DNA of 64,000 bases. Origin: Acidimicrobilacustris europaeus (GTDB lineage Bacteria; Actinomycetota; Acidimicrobiia; Acidimicrobiales; Acidimicrobilacustridaceae). How positions within the stretch are numbered: position 1 is the first letter of the stretch; the number at the start of each line of letters is the position of its first letter. The position numbers were made by a program, and so were the translations under genes. Of this stretch, positions 9,260-17,580 are shown piece after piece. The notes under the pieces are model-generated. The model saw only the letters and a program-made list of their open reading frames with translations. It searched no databases and was not told the DNA's origin. The stretch spans positions 1,178,001 through 1,242,000 of the forward strand of contig OZ239146.1 in the NCBI GenBank assembly GCA_965194515.1, given 5' to 3'.

Positions 9260-10419
9260 GAGGTGCCCATGTTCTCGTCGATGTACGCGTGCGAAAGATC
9301 GTTCGTGAGGATTGTCGCCGTGCCGGATCCGAGTCCCAGATCGGCGACGATTTCGAGATTGCGCCCGGCCATATGCGCTGCAACAGCGCCGGCGTCGTGC
9401 TCGGCATCGATTGCGCCACGACAAACGGTGATGCCGCCATAGGAAACGGAGAACTTCGAGGGATCGAACTCGATGCCACACGAACCGAGATCGCTCGCGA
9501 TTCGACCCCAATAGGGATCGCAGCCGTACCACGAGCACTTCACAAGGTTGCTACGCGAGACATAACGCGCCCCGATCAACGCTTCGGCGTCGGACACAGC
9601 GCCGGTAACTGTCATGCGAACGACTTTGGTTGCGCCTTCGGCGTCGGCACACATCTGTGCTGCGAGACTGGCGCACGCTTTCGCAACCGCATCATTCAGT
9701 GCATCTTCGTCGACGGGGCCAGCGAGCCCGCTCGCCAACAACAACACGGTGTCGTTCGTCGAGGTGCAACCATCGACATCGAGAGCGTTAAATGAATCAG
9801 CAACGCCAAAGACCAGCGCCGCTTTGAGCTGTTCTGGCGTTGCGGCGGCATCGGTCGTAAGTACCGCAAGCATTGTGGCCATATTGGGCGACAACATCGC
9901 AGCACCCTTCGCCATGCCGCCGACAACAAAGCCTCCGCCGTCGATGACAATCTGCTTGGCCACAGTGTCGGTTGTCATGATCGCGGTTGCCGCGGCCTGA
10001 CCGCCATCGGCAGACCGCGCAGCTACGACGGTGGGAATGCCCGCCTTGATGACATCGATCGGCATAGGGATACCGATGAGTCCGGTGGAACAGACAAGGA
10101 CCTGGGATGCGTCGATACCGAGTTCGGCCGCCACGGCCGCACACATAGCTTCGGCGTCATCGAGACCTTGCTGACCTGTCGCGGCATTCGCGTTGCCGCT
10201 ATTGAGCACAACGGCAACAGCGTGACCGGCTGTTGCCTCGAGGTGTGCCCGAGTCGTGACGACCGGAGCGGCTGTCATTTTGTTGCGAGTGAAAACGCCT
10301 GCAGCGGCCACTGGTTTCCCATCAGCAGTTGCGACAAGTGAAAGATCGAGTTTGCCCGACGCCTTAATGCCAGCAGCGACACCAGCGGCAACGAAACCAG
10401 GAGCAGCGGTGACGCTCAC
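9256..10419 (-). CDS. argJ: glutamate N-acetyltransferase / ornithine acetyltransferase
   Basis: ArgJ recycles the acetyl group from acetylornithine to glutamate, making the pathway cyclic; some members also use acetyl-CoA. The precursor self-cleaves into alpha and beta chains before a threonine. Here that is T182 in KGAAMLSPNMATML, so the beta chain should start at about residue 182 of 387. The start is GTG 10419, overlapping the argC stop as GTGA, and gives the expected N-terminus. No argA or argE is nearby, consistent with the cyclic route. Confidence 0.96.
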   Translation of the reverse strand: MSVTAAPGFVAAGVAAGIKASGKLDLSLVATADGKPVAAAGVFTRNKMTAAPVVTTRAHLEATAGHAVAVVLNSGNANAATGQQGLDDAEAMCAAVAAELGIDASQVLVCSTGLIGIPMPIDVIKAGIPTVVAARSADGGQAAATAIMTTDTVAKQIVIDGGGFVVGGMAKGAAMLSPNMATMLAVLTTDAAATPEQLKAALVFGVADSFNALDVDGCTSTNDTVLLLASGLAGPVDEDALNDAVAKACASLAAQMCADAEGATKVVRMTVTGAVSDAEALIGARYVSRSNLVKCSWYGCDPYWGRIASDLGSCGIEFDPSKFSVSYGGITVCRGAIDAEHDAGAVAAHMAGRNLEIVADLGLGSGTATILTNDLSHAYIDENMGTS

Positions 10420-11459
10420 GGGTAGACCCCAATCGAAGAAAGGCCGGTTGCTTCGGGCAACCCAGCAAGGATGTTGGCGCATTGCACAGCCTGACCAGAT
10501 GCACCCTTTGTGAGATTGTCGATTGCGCCGATCGCAACGATGTGCCCGGTGCGTTCGTCGGCCCGAACAGTGACGTGTGCGGTGTTTGAACTCAAACACG
10601 CTTTCGTCGACGGCGAACCTTCGGTGACGACGACAAATTGTTCATCGGCGTAGAACTCTTCGTAGATCTCGAGTAGCTGAGCGGTGTTCTTTGATCCCGT
10701 AGGCCGCAAATAACAGGTTGCGAGCATCCCCCGATTCATCGGAGCGAGGTGCGGGGTAAACAACACCGACACTGACGAGGAAGCTGATGGGTCCAACGCT
10801 GCAATGTTCTGCTCGATCTCGGGCGTATGCCGGTGATTCAGCAATCCGTAAGCAGTGAAATCTTCATCGACCGTGCAAAATGTGGTGTTCGGCTTCGGTG
10901 GCCGACCAGCGCCGGACACGCCGCTTGCAGCATTGACCACGATTCCGTCGAGGTGGACAAGTCCATTCACAACGAGTGGCGCAATCGCCAAGGTCGTGCA
11001 CGTGGGATAACACCCCGGAACGGCAACCGCCGACGCGGCTGCGATGTGCGACCGGTACAACTCGGGCAATCCGTAGGCAAACTGAGGCAGAAGTTCGGGG
11101 CACGGATGAGATTCGCCGTACCACTGCGGGTAGAGCGATGCATCTTGCAGTCGAAAATCGGCAGCGAGATCAACGACCCATTTCACCTTCTGAACAAGTG
11201 TCGGCATAAGTGCTTGCGACGCGCCATGCGGTAATCCGCAGAACACCAGATCGACGTCATCGAGCAGCGAATCTTCGTAGGCCGCGAACTCAATGCCGCC
11301 ATACGCGGCCGCAAGACTTGGGTACAGATCAGCTATCGCGACCCCCGCCTGGCTATCGCCCGTGGCGAAGACCAGTTCGAAGTCAGGGTGCGCGGCAATG
11401 AGCCGAAGAAGTTCTGCCCCGGTGAAACCCGACGCGCCGATAATTCCAACAGAAGTCAC
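10416..11459 (-). CDS. argC: N-acetyl-gamma-glutamyl-phosphate reductase
   Basis: NADPH-dependent reduction of acetylglutamyl phosphate to the semialdehyde. Starting at GTG 11459 the product has 347 residues. The dinucleotide-binding GASGFTG lies at 8-14 and the catalytic cysteine at 150 in PGCYPT. Upstream in-frame ATGs exist (11474, 11480, 11504), but they fall inside the operator and promoter. GTG 11459 is preferred because it matches the family N-terminus and lies six bases after the -10-like TATGTT, as expected for a leaderless mRNA. It is the first gene of the arginine operon. Confidence 0.93.
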   Translation of the reverse strand: MTSVGIIGASGFTGAELLRLIAAHPDFELVFATGDSQAGVAIADLYPSLAAAYGGIEFAAYEDSLLDDVDLVFCGLPHGASQALMPTLVQKVKWVVDLAADFRLQDASLYPQWYGESHPCPELLPQFAYGLPELYRSHIAAASAVAVPGCYPTCTTLAIAPLVVNGLVHLDGIVVNAASGVSGAGRPPKPNTTFCTVDEDFTAYGLLNHRHTPEIEQNIAALDPSASSSVSVLFTPHLAPMNRGMLATCYLRPTGSKNTAQLLEIYEEFYADEQFVVVTEGSPSTKACLSSNTAHVTVRADERTGHIVAIGAIDNLTKGASGQAVQCANILAGLPEATGLSSIGVYP

Positions 11460-11465
11460 CTCTGC

Positions 11466-11494
11466 AACATACATGATCATGCAGAGAAATGCAA
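11466..11494 (-). promoter_or_regulatory. argC operon promoter (leaderless)
   Basis: On the minus strand TTGCAT (11489-11494), a 17-base spacer, TATGTT (11466-11471) and six bases precede the GTG at 11459. The transcript would then begin at or next to the start codon, which explains the absence of a Shine-Dalgarno sequence. An alternative -10, CATAAT, lies at 11496-11501. Confidence 0.5.
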
Positions 11495-11503
11495 GATTAT
11501 GCA
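11470..11503 (-). promoter_or_regulatory. tandem ARG boxes (ArgR operator)
   Basis: Two imperfect palindromes of the form TGCAT-N4-ATGCA occur: TGCATAATCTTGCA (11490-11503) and TGCATGATCATGTA (11470-11483). Each deviates from symmetry at one arm position. Their starts are 20 bases apart, about the spacing of paired ARG boxes that bind an ArgR hexamer. They cover both the -35 and -10 of the argC promoter, so bound ArgR would exclude RNA polymerase. Confidence 0.8.
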
Positions 11504-11547
11504 TTTCGAGGCGAGGGGCACCGTTACTCCGTGGAGCCCTTTGGCCC

Positions 11548-13914
11548 CTAGCCCCGCAGAATTGCTCCTGCTGAAGCTGCCCCATCGACCACCGTGCGCT
11601 GGATTCCCGAGAGGTCTTCCTCGGTCAGCGTTCGGTCCGGGGCTTGCAGTCGTAAACGGTAGGCGAGGCTGCGGTGGCTTTCGGGGACCGGATGACCACG
11701 GAAGACATCGAACAGCGAAAGGTCGACCAACAGGGGGCCAGCAGCTTCGCGGATCACCGTGGCAATGGTGGAAGCAGCGACTGAATCGCTGACCTCGAAC
11801 GCCAGATCGAGATCACTCGATGGATAGCGACTGATGTGGTGGTAGCGATGCTCGCCGTGAGGCGCGGCCAAGGCGGAGCCGAGGTCGAGTTGAAGCCACG
11901 CAACCCGCTCGCGAATGCCGAGTGCATCGAGCACACCTGGATCGATCTCGCCGATTTCCCCAACGACGACTCCCCCGCTGACGAGAACGCCACTTCGGCC
12001 GGGATGCAGACCTGCCGGTGGTGTCGACTGATCGATAGTGACGTCGCCGAGTCCGAGGGTTTCAGAGAGCACGGCCCAAACCTTTGCGACGGCATACGCA
12101 TCTGACCCGGCGAGAGCAACGGCGAGATGTTCGCGTTCGTCGGGAAGAGTCGTGCCAGCAGAAGGAACACCAAAGGCCTTACCGATTTCGAACAATGCGG
12201 CTGAATCGATTCGATGCGATTCGTTGTAGGCAATCGCGCGCAGCAAGCCGGGGCGCAGTGACGTACGCAGAATGCTTTCTTCCGCCGCAAGCGGATTGGT
12301 AACGGTAACTGCCTCGGGCGGTAGTCCACATCGTGCAAGATCGCCGGGAGCAAGGAATGGCAGCGGCATTGCCTCGTGAATACCAAGACCTACGAGAATC
12401 TGCCGGATGATGCGACGATCACGTTGGATCGGGGTTAACGAACCGGTATGCGCTGACGTTGGGGCACGACCGACGATGCGGCTGTAGCCAAAGTGACGCG
12501 CGATTTCCTCGATGACATCGGTTTCTGTCGTGGTGTCGGGACGGAACGTAGGAACCGTGACCGAGAGAACGCTGGCTTCAGAAGTGGACTCGCAGACGAA
12601 ACCAATCGGAGTCAGGAGCGAAATGATCTGTTCAGTTGAGATGTCAGTACCGAGGAGTTGATTTACTCGCGAGGTACGCACGCGAACTGCCGGCGTGACA
12701 GGCAGGTCTCCGTCGATTGCCACTGAGCCCTGAACCAGTCGAGCACCGGATGGGGCGAGTAACTCAGCAAGACGACGAGCAGCGAGATCAGCAATCTCAG
12801 GGTCAACGCCACGTTCGAATCGAGCTGACGCTTCGGAGCGAAGGCCCATGAACTTTGATGAACGAGCGATGGCCATCGGCTGCCACCAGGCGCACTCGAG
12901 CAGCACCGCGGTGGTTGTCTCTGAAATTTCCGTGGATGCTCCACCCATGACACCGGCGATACCGATTGCAGTGTCGGTCGAATCGGTGATGACTCCGTCG
13001 CGACCACCGGTGAGCGTACGTTCGATGCCATCGAGCGTCGTAATGGTTTCACCGTCTCGCGCCCACCGAACTCGGAGGGCCCCGTGCGGAACCTTCGCCA
13101 AGTCGTAGGTGTGATTGGGCTGACCCAGTTCAAGCATCACGTAGTTCGATGCGTCGACCACATTGTTAATCGGGCGCATACCCAGCGCTGTGAGGCGATC
13201 AGCGATCCAACGGGGCGATGGTTCGACGTTGATCCCCTCGAGTACTCGAACGTGGAACAAACCGCAGAGATCGGTGTCGATGATGTCGACCGATGTCATC
13301 GATGCCGCATCGCCAGCGACCTCTTCAACCGTTGGTTCGGGAATCGCAAATGGCAACCCAAGTCGAGCGGCAAGGTCGCGCGCAACGCCAGCAACCGACA
13401 TTGCATCAGGGCGATTGGGATTGATTTCAAGGTCAAACAAAACATCGGGAGTGATCCCAAGCACATCAACGATTGGACTGCCGAGAGCAAGTGCTGGATC
13501 GAGGATGTAAATGCCGGAGTGGTCCTCGCCGAGTGCGAGTTCGCGCCCCGAGCAAAGCATTCCGTTCGACCATTCGCCGCGCATCTTGCGCCGAGCAATT
13601 TCCATGCCGTCGGGCATTGTGGTGCCGAGCGTGGCAAGCGGTACGACATCGCCAACCGTGAGGTTGGTTGCCCCGCAACAGATCTGCAGAGCTACACCGT
13701 CGCCAAGATCGACATCAACAAGTTGAATCTTGTCGGCGTCGGGATGCTTGCGGAGTTCAAGCACCTTGGCCGTGACGATGCCGTCGAGCCCTTCGCCAAT
13801 GCGTTCGATTGATTCAACGGCCATGCCGAGATCGCTCATGACATCGCCAAGAGCCACGGGATCGTCACTAGGGAATGGAGCGAACTCCTGCAACCAAGAG
13901 AGAAGAACCTTCAT
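11548..13914 (-). CDS. pheT: phenylalanyl-tRNA synthetase beta subunit
   Basis: The 788-residue beta chain of the alpha2-beta2 enzyme that charges tRNA-Phe. The N-terminus MKVLLSWLQEF is typical. An EMAP/OB-type tRNA-binding domain spans roughly 46-150, followed by B3/B4 editing and B5 domains. The C-terminal FDX-ACB anticodon-binding domain covers about the last 95 residues, beginning near HHISRYPSSDLD. The ATG overlaps the pheS stop as ATGA. The stop lies about 88 bases before the argC start, and this gap holds the arginine operator. Confidence 0.97.
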   Translation of the reverse strand: MKVLLSWLQEFAPFPSDDPVALGDVMSDLGMAVESIERIGEGLDGIVTAKVLELRKHPDADKIQLVDVDLGDGVALQICCGATNLTVGDVVPLATLGTTMPDGMEIARRKMRGEWSNGMLCSGRELALGEDHSGIYILDPALALGSPIVDVLGITPDVLFDLEINPNRPDAMSVAGVARDLAARLGLPFAIPEPTVEEVAGDAASMTSVDIIDTDLCGLFHVRVLEGINVEPSPRWIADRLTALGMRPINNVVDASNYVMLELGQPNHTYDLAKVPHGALRVRWARDGETITTLDGIERTLTGGRDGVITDSTDTAIGIAGVMGGASTEISETTTAVLLECAWWQPMAIARSSKFMGLRSEASARFERGVDPEIADLAARRLAELLAPSGARLVQGSVAIDGDLPVTPAVRVRTSRVNQLLGTDISTEQIISLLTPIGFVCESTSEASVLSVTVPTFRPDTTTETDVIEEIARHFGYSRIVGRAPTSAHTGSLTPIQRDRRIIRQILVGLGIHEAMPLPFLAPGDLARCGLPPEAVTVTNPLAAEESILRTSLRPGLLRAIAYNESHRIDSAALFEIGKAFGVPSAGTTLPDEREHLAVALAGSDAYAVAKVWAVLSETLGLGDVTIDQSTPPAGLHPGRSGVLVSGGVVVGEIGEIDPGVLDALGIRERVAWLQLDLGSALAAPHGEHRYHHISRYPSSDLDLAFEVSDSVAASTIATVIREAAGPLLVDLSLFDVFRGHPVPESHRSLAYRLRLQAPDRTLTEEDLSGIQRTVVDGAASAGAILRG

Positions 13915-14948
13915 GATGGGAACTGCTCCAGGAATCGGACATCGCCGGTGTACATCTCGCGGATGTCGTCAACACCGTGACGCATCAGCGCAAGTCGATC
14001 AAGACCAAACCCGAACGCGAATCCTGACCACTCTTCGGGATCGAGTCCGACGTTGGTGAGCACAGTGGGATGCACCATTCCGCAGCCGCCAAGTTCGAGC
14101 CAACCGGTCTGGCCACACGTGCGGCAACCATTTCCTTCGCAGAAGACGCAGTTGATGTCGTATTCCGCAGACGGTTCAGTGAATGGGAAATACGAGGGAC
14201 GCAGACGCGAGTGAATTGAGCCGCCGAAGTACGCACTCGTGAACGCCTCGAGCGTGCCGGCCAAATCAGCAAAGGAAATGTTGCGGTCGACAACAAGACC
14301 TTCGATCTGATGGAACACAGGCATGTGTGATGCGTCGGCGGTATCGCGTCGGTAGACACGACCGGGCATGACCGCGTAGATCGGCGGTTCGCCGTCGGTC
14401 ATCACGCGGATCTGGACCGGAGAGGTGTGTGTGCGCAACAGAACAGTTTCGGGATCGCCGAGATCGACATAGAGCGTGTCCCACATGCCGCGCGCTGGAT
14501 GCGCTGCAGGAATGTTGAGTGCCTCGAAGTTGTACCAATCGGTTTCGACTTCCGGACCTTCAGCAACGGTGAAGCCCATGCCGATAAAAACATCGACGAG
14601 TCGGTCCCAGGTTTGTGTGACCAAATGCAGCGAACCGCGCTCGGGCAGTTCGAGTAATTCGGTGAGATCAAGACGCTCGGCAGCAACAGTCGCGGCACGT
14701 TCCACCGCTTCGAGTTCAGAGCGACGCGAACCCAACGCTGCCTCTAGCGCTTCACGTGCGTCGTTTAACGCAGCGCCGGCAACTTTGCGGCCTTCGGGAT
14801 CGAGCCCACCCATGCCCTTCTTGAGTGCGGTGAGTTCGCCCTTCTTCCCGAGAAGATCGGCTTCAACCGTGCGCAACTCGTCGACGGTTGTCGCAGCGGC
14901 GATCCGAGCGGGCGCATCAGCCCCGATTCGTTTGATGTCGTCAATCAT
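13911..14948 (-). CDS. pheS: phenylalanyl-tRNA synthetase alpha subunit
   Basis: Catalytic class II subunit of PheRS. From ATG 14948 the product has 345 residues: an N-terminal coiled coil for tRNA contact (about 1-80), the motif 2 region with FHQIEGLVVD, the CVFCEGNGCRTCGQTGW segment often present in bacterial PheS, and motif 3 GFGLDRLALMRHG. An in-frame ATG at 15011 would add 21 residues with no family similarity and would overlap the upstream gene by 8 bases. I therefore prefer 14948 but cannot exclude the longer form. Confidence 0.95.
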   Translation of the reverse strand: MIDDIKRIGADAPARIAAATTVDELRTVEADLLGKKGELTALKKGMGGLDPEGRKVAGAALNDAREALEAALGSRRSELEAVERAATVAAERLDLTELLELPERGSLHLVTQTWDRLVDVFIGMGFTVAEGPEVETDWYNFEALNIPAAHPARGMWDTLYVDLGDPETVLLRTHTSPVQIRVMTDGEPPIYAVMPGRVYRRDTADASHMPVFHQIEGLVVDRNISFADLAGTLEAFTSAYFGGSIHSRLRPSYFPFTEPSAEYDINCVFCEGNGCRTCGQTGWLELGGCGMVHPTVLTNVGLDPEEWSGFAFGFGLDRLALMRHGVDDIREMYTGDVRFLEQFPS

Positions 14949-15003
14949 CGGAGCGAAAGCCTTGTAGCCACGGGTCGATGGGTCCAATTCATTTTGAGAG
15001 CAG

Positions 15004-15828
15004 TCATGCATTCCGGCGCTGGCGCGCTACCTCGAAGAGTACGACGGCACCGGCCATCGCAGCGTTTATCGATTCGACCGCTGACTGCATTGGGATCGTG
15101 ATCGTGGCCGAGCATGCGGCGATGACCTCTGAAGCGAGGCCGTGCGCCTCCGAGCCAATGAGAATCGCGACAGGGACGGAAAGGTCCGTGGCCTCGGGTG
15201 CTGCTCCCCCATCGACCACAGTGGCCACAAGCGTGCGCCCGGTCGATCGGAGCTCATCAAGAACGGTAGAAACCTCAGCATCTTCAGAAACGGGAAGGCG
15301 AACGATCGAACCGGCCGCGGCTCGAACCGCCTTAGGCCCGAATGGATCGGTTGAGGAACCTGCGAACACCACACCAGCGCAACCCGCAGCCTCGGCAGCA
15401 CGAACCAACGTGCCCGCATTACCCGGATCGGAAATGTCGACGAGCACAAGAACTGGACCATCGAGATCGGCGACTGAGCGAACCGGAACCACGGACCGAA
15501 TCGCTAGCGCGAGCACACCCTGCGGTGTAGCGGTATCGCTGACTGACGCAAAGACCGATGAGGTCAGACCCCAAACCGGCAAACCAGCGGCGTCGGCATC
15601 ACGCACCACCGATCGCAACGGCGAGCGATCGTCGACCTGGGCCCATTGATCGAGATCGACATAGAGCTCGTCGAGATCAGCGCCGGCAGCGAGGAGTTCC
15701 GCAATTGGAACCGGCCCTTCGATGACGAACCGACCAGCCTCAAGACGCGCCTTACGGCGCCCCGAGAGGCGCCGTAAGGAAGCAATTCTTGGATTACTCG
15801 CCGAAAGCGGCGTCGGTTCGACGACCAC
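15004..15828 (-). CDS. TrmH/SpoU-family RNA 2'-O-methyltransferase
   Basis: SPOUT-class methyltransferase expected to methylate a ribose 2'-OH in rRNA or tRNA; the target is not predictable. An N-terminal RNA-binding substrate domain (residues about 1-90, starting NPRIASLRRLSG) is followed by the knotted SPOUT domain. That domain has motif 1 DISDPGNAGTLVRAAEAAG, motif 2 LIGSEAHGL and motif 3 IPMQSAVESINAAMAG. The start is uncertain: GTG 15828 leaves 16 bases after rplT, whereas an ATG at 15924 would overlap rplT by 80 bases. A gene of this family between rplT and pheS is common in Gram-positive bacteria. Confidence 0.9.
   Translation of the reverse strand: MVVEPTPLSASNPRIASLRRLSGRRKARLEAGRFVIEGPVPIAELLAAGADLDELYVDLDQWAQVDDRSPLRSVVRDADAAGLPVWGLTSSVFASVSDTATPQGVLALAIRSVVPVRSVADLDGPVLVLVDISDPGNAGTLVRAAEAAGCAGVVFAGSSTDPFGPKAVRAAAGSIVRLPVSEDAEVSTVLDELRSTGRTLVATVVDGGAAPEATDLSVPVAILIGSEAHGLASEVIAACSATITIPMQSAVESINAAMAGAVVLFEVARQRRNA
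15751..15778. repeat. perfect 11-bp inverted repeat inside the methyltransferase gene
   Basis: CTTACGGCGCC and GGCGCCGTAAG are separated by six bases (15762-15767). In the minus-strand transcript this forms a very stable hairpin about 65 bases downstream of the rplT stop, within early codons of the methyltransferase gene. There is no T-run, so a simple intrinsic terminator is unlikely. Arginine-rich coding (RRL and RRK) explains part of the symmetry. Confidence 0.7.
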
Positions 15829-15844
15829 CGGGGCGAAGAATGAT

Positions 15845-16207
15845 TCAGGCGCTGGTCGCAGCAGCAGATGCTGCCTCGACCAGAGCGGTGAACGCCGCCG
15901 GATCGGTGACGGCGAGATCGGCAAGAACCTTGCGGTCGACCTCGATACCTGCGTCCTTCAGACCAGCAATGAAGCGGCTGTAGGTCGTGCCGTTAAGGCG
16001 GCATGCGGCGTTGATGCGCTGGATCCAGAGCTGACGGAAGTCGCCCTTGCGTGCGCGACGATCGCGGAACGCGTATTGGAGCGAGTGCATGACCTGCTCG
16101 TTGGCGGCGCGGTAGGAACGGCTCTTATTGCCGTAGTACCCCTTGGCACGCTCGAGGGTCTGTTTACGGTGCTTCTTGCTGGCGACAGCGCGCTTGACTC
16201 TTGCCAT
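15845..16207 (-). CDS. rplT: 50S ribosomal protein L20
   Basis: Binds 23S rRNA and is essential early in large-subunit assembly. The 120-residue product has the usual lysine/arginine-rich N-terminus (MARVKRAVASKKHRK) and the globular C-terminal domain with WIQRINAACRLNG. Length and position after infC and rpmI are canonical. In E. coli and Bacillus L20 represses its own operon; no L20 binding site could be identified here by eye. Confidence 0.98.
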   Translation of the reverse strand: MARVKRAVASKKHRKQTLERAKGYYGNKSRSYRAANEQVMHSLQYAFRDRRARKGDFRQLWIQRINAACRLNGTTYSRFIAGLKDAGIEVDRKVLADLAVTDPAAFTALVEAASAAATSA

Positions 16208-16259
16208 CGGTGTCTCCTATTCGTGAGAGATTCAGTAAAGGATCGGAAATCGGGTGGAG

Positions 16260-16454
16260 TCAGATGCCGAGCTGGCGTCGGACACGGGCGGCATCGCCGG
16301 GAGCAAGCACATGGTCGCCCTCGAGATGACGCTTCGTCTTCGGTGACTTCTTTTCAAGGATGTGGTTCAGCCCGGCCTTGCGGCGGGTGATCTTTCCAGA
16401 GCCAGTGATCTTGAAACGCTTCTTGGCACCGCTGTGGGTCTTCATTTTCGGCAT
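16260..16454 (-). CDS. rpmI: 50S ribosomal protein L35
   Basis: Small basic ribosomal protein of 64 residues (MPKMKTHSGAKKRFK start, LNHILEKKSPKTKR in the middle) that matches the L35 family along its length. It sits 39 bases after the infC stop and 52 bases before rplT, forming the conserved infC-rpmI-rplT unit. Confidence 0.98.
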   Translation of the reverse strand: MPKMKTHSGAKKRFKITGSGKITRRKAGLNHILEKKSPKTKRHLEGDHVLAPGDAARVRRQLGI

Positions 16455-16493
16455 AACTGCCTCCTGCTGTGATCCGCTAAGGGCGGGTGGGTA

Positions 16494-17186
16494 TCAGGCC
16501 TCGTCGACGGCGATTGGTTCGGTCGCCTCGATGGGGGTTGCTGCGGGTTCGGATGCGACTGGTTCGGCCGGGACCGATTCGGTTGCAACTGGTTCGATGG
16601 GAGTGGGAGTCGCCGGGGTTGCCGAGTCGTCGGTGTGGCGTCGCTTTTCGGCGGCGGCCTGTGCCTTCTTGTCGGGTCCGAGGACCATGGTCATGTTGCG
16701 GCCGTCGAGTCGTGGGTAAATCTCTACCTTGGCGACTTCGGTGACCGCTTCAGCGACCTGGTCAAGAATCTTGCGACCGAGTTCCGGATGCTGCATCTCG
16801 CGGCCTCGGAACATGATCGTGACTTTGACCTTGTGCCCTTCGTTCAGGAATTGCTCCACCTTCTTGGTCTTGGTCTCGAAGTCACCCATGCCGATCTTCG
16901 GCCGGTACTTCATTTCCTTGACCACGACGTTGGTGCTCTTCTTGCGTGACTCTTTCGCCTTCTGTGCGGCCTCGTACTTGTACTTGCCGTAATCCATGAT
17001 TCGGCAGACAGGTGGGTTGGCCTTATCGGCCACCTCAACGAGATCGAGTTCAAGCTCTAGAGCCATCCGAAGTGCTTCGGGTAGCGGCGTAATTCCGATC
17101 TGGGCGCCATCGGGTCCGACGAGCCGCACTTCGCGTGCGCGAATGCGATCGTTGATCCGGGGCTCGGTATTGGCGGCCGTAGCTAT
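16494..17186 (-). CDS. infC: translation initiation factor IF-3, AUA start
   Basis: IF-3 binds the 30S subunit, keeps it apart from 50S and rejects non-canonical start codons. The conserved N-terminal block RINDRIRAREVRLVGPDG extends upstream of the first standard start codon (GTG 17129). The frame is closed by a TGA two codons before ATA 17184-17186, and that ATA has AGGAG nine bases upstream. I therefore place the start at ATA, giving 230 residues. E. coli infC likewise uses a rare start (AUU) for autoregulation. A proline/alanine/glutamate-rich tail of about 45 residues follows the C-domain. First gene of the infC-rpmI-rplT operon. Confidence 0.93.
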   Translation of the reverse strand: MATAANTEPRINDRIRAREVRLVGPDGAQIGITPLPEALRMALELELDLVEVADKANPPVCRIMDYGKYKYEAAQKAKESRKKSTNVVVKEMKYRPKIGMGDFETKTKKVEQFLNEGHKVKVTIMFRGREMQHPELGRKILDQVAEAVTEVAKVEIYPRLDGRNMTMVLGPDKKAQAAAEKRRHTDDSATPATPTPIEPVATESVPAEPVASEPAATPIEATEPIAVDEA

Positions 17187-17200
17187 GGCCGGTCACTCCT
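17184..17200 (-). promoter_or_regulatory. infC ribosome binding site and AUA start codon
   Basis: On the minus strand AGGAG (17196-17200) is followed by nine bases and then ATA (17184-17186). No ATG, GTG or TTG exists in this frame between the upstream TGA and GTG 17129, which lies inside the conserved protein. The strong SD with a poor start codon fits IF-3 self-limitation. Confidence 0.7.
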
Positions 17201-17580
17201 CATTCGTGCCAGGTCCTCCCTGCGCATGGTGATTGGGACGTGACGCCTTGTGTTGTTCGCAATCAGGACAGGCCTGAAAATGAAAAACGGCAGGCGCCGG
17301 ACGAAAGCCGACACCCACCGAAACCCCGATATGCGTCGGAGTGACCTGTCAGAACCAGCGTGCGAGCGCACAAAGGAGGCTGCCAGAAAGGAGAATGTTG
17401 CGACCCGGGCGCACGATTCGGAACGATGATGCTGCTCTGATGTGGCCGGGTGGGAGCCGAGGCCCCGCTTCCGTTCAGTTGTGAGGCGCCTACGATACCG
17501 GGTCAAACCCACCCCAGCGCAAGACGAGCCAAATCCGGCTCTGGCACGAGGGTCCGAATGGCACGAAAGAGAGCCCCCAA
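17187..17580. other. divergent intergenic region between infC and the DUF1844-like gene
   Basis: About 390 bases with no supportable gene. On the minus strand it is the infC leader. A small hairpin CCGGC-GCCT-GCCG followed by TTTTTCATTTTC (about 17276-17300) looks like a weak attenuator. On the plus strand TTCCGT (17469-17474), 16 bases and TACGAT (17491-17496) could serve the DUF1844-like gene. Ribosomal-protein operon leaders are often regulatory, but I could not match a known class. Confidence 0.4.

Noticed and set aside
8348..9538. Longer argB with about 93 extra N-terminal residues
   Set aside because: The extension is arginine-rich noise read out of phase through argJ; the ATG at 9259 gives an ATGA overlap and the family N-terminus.
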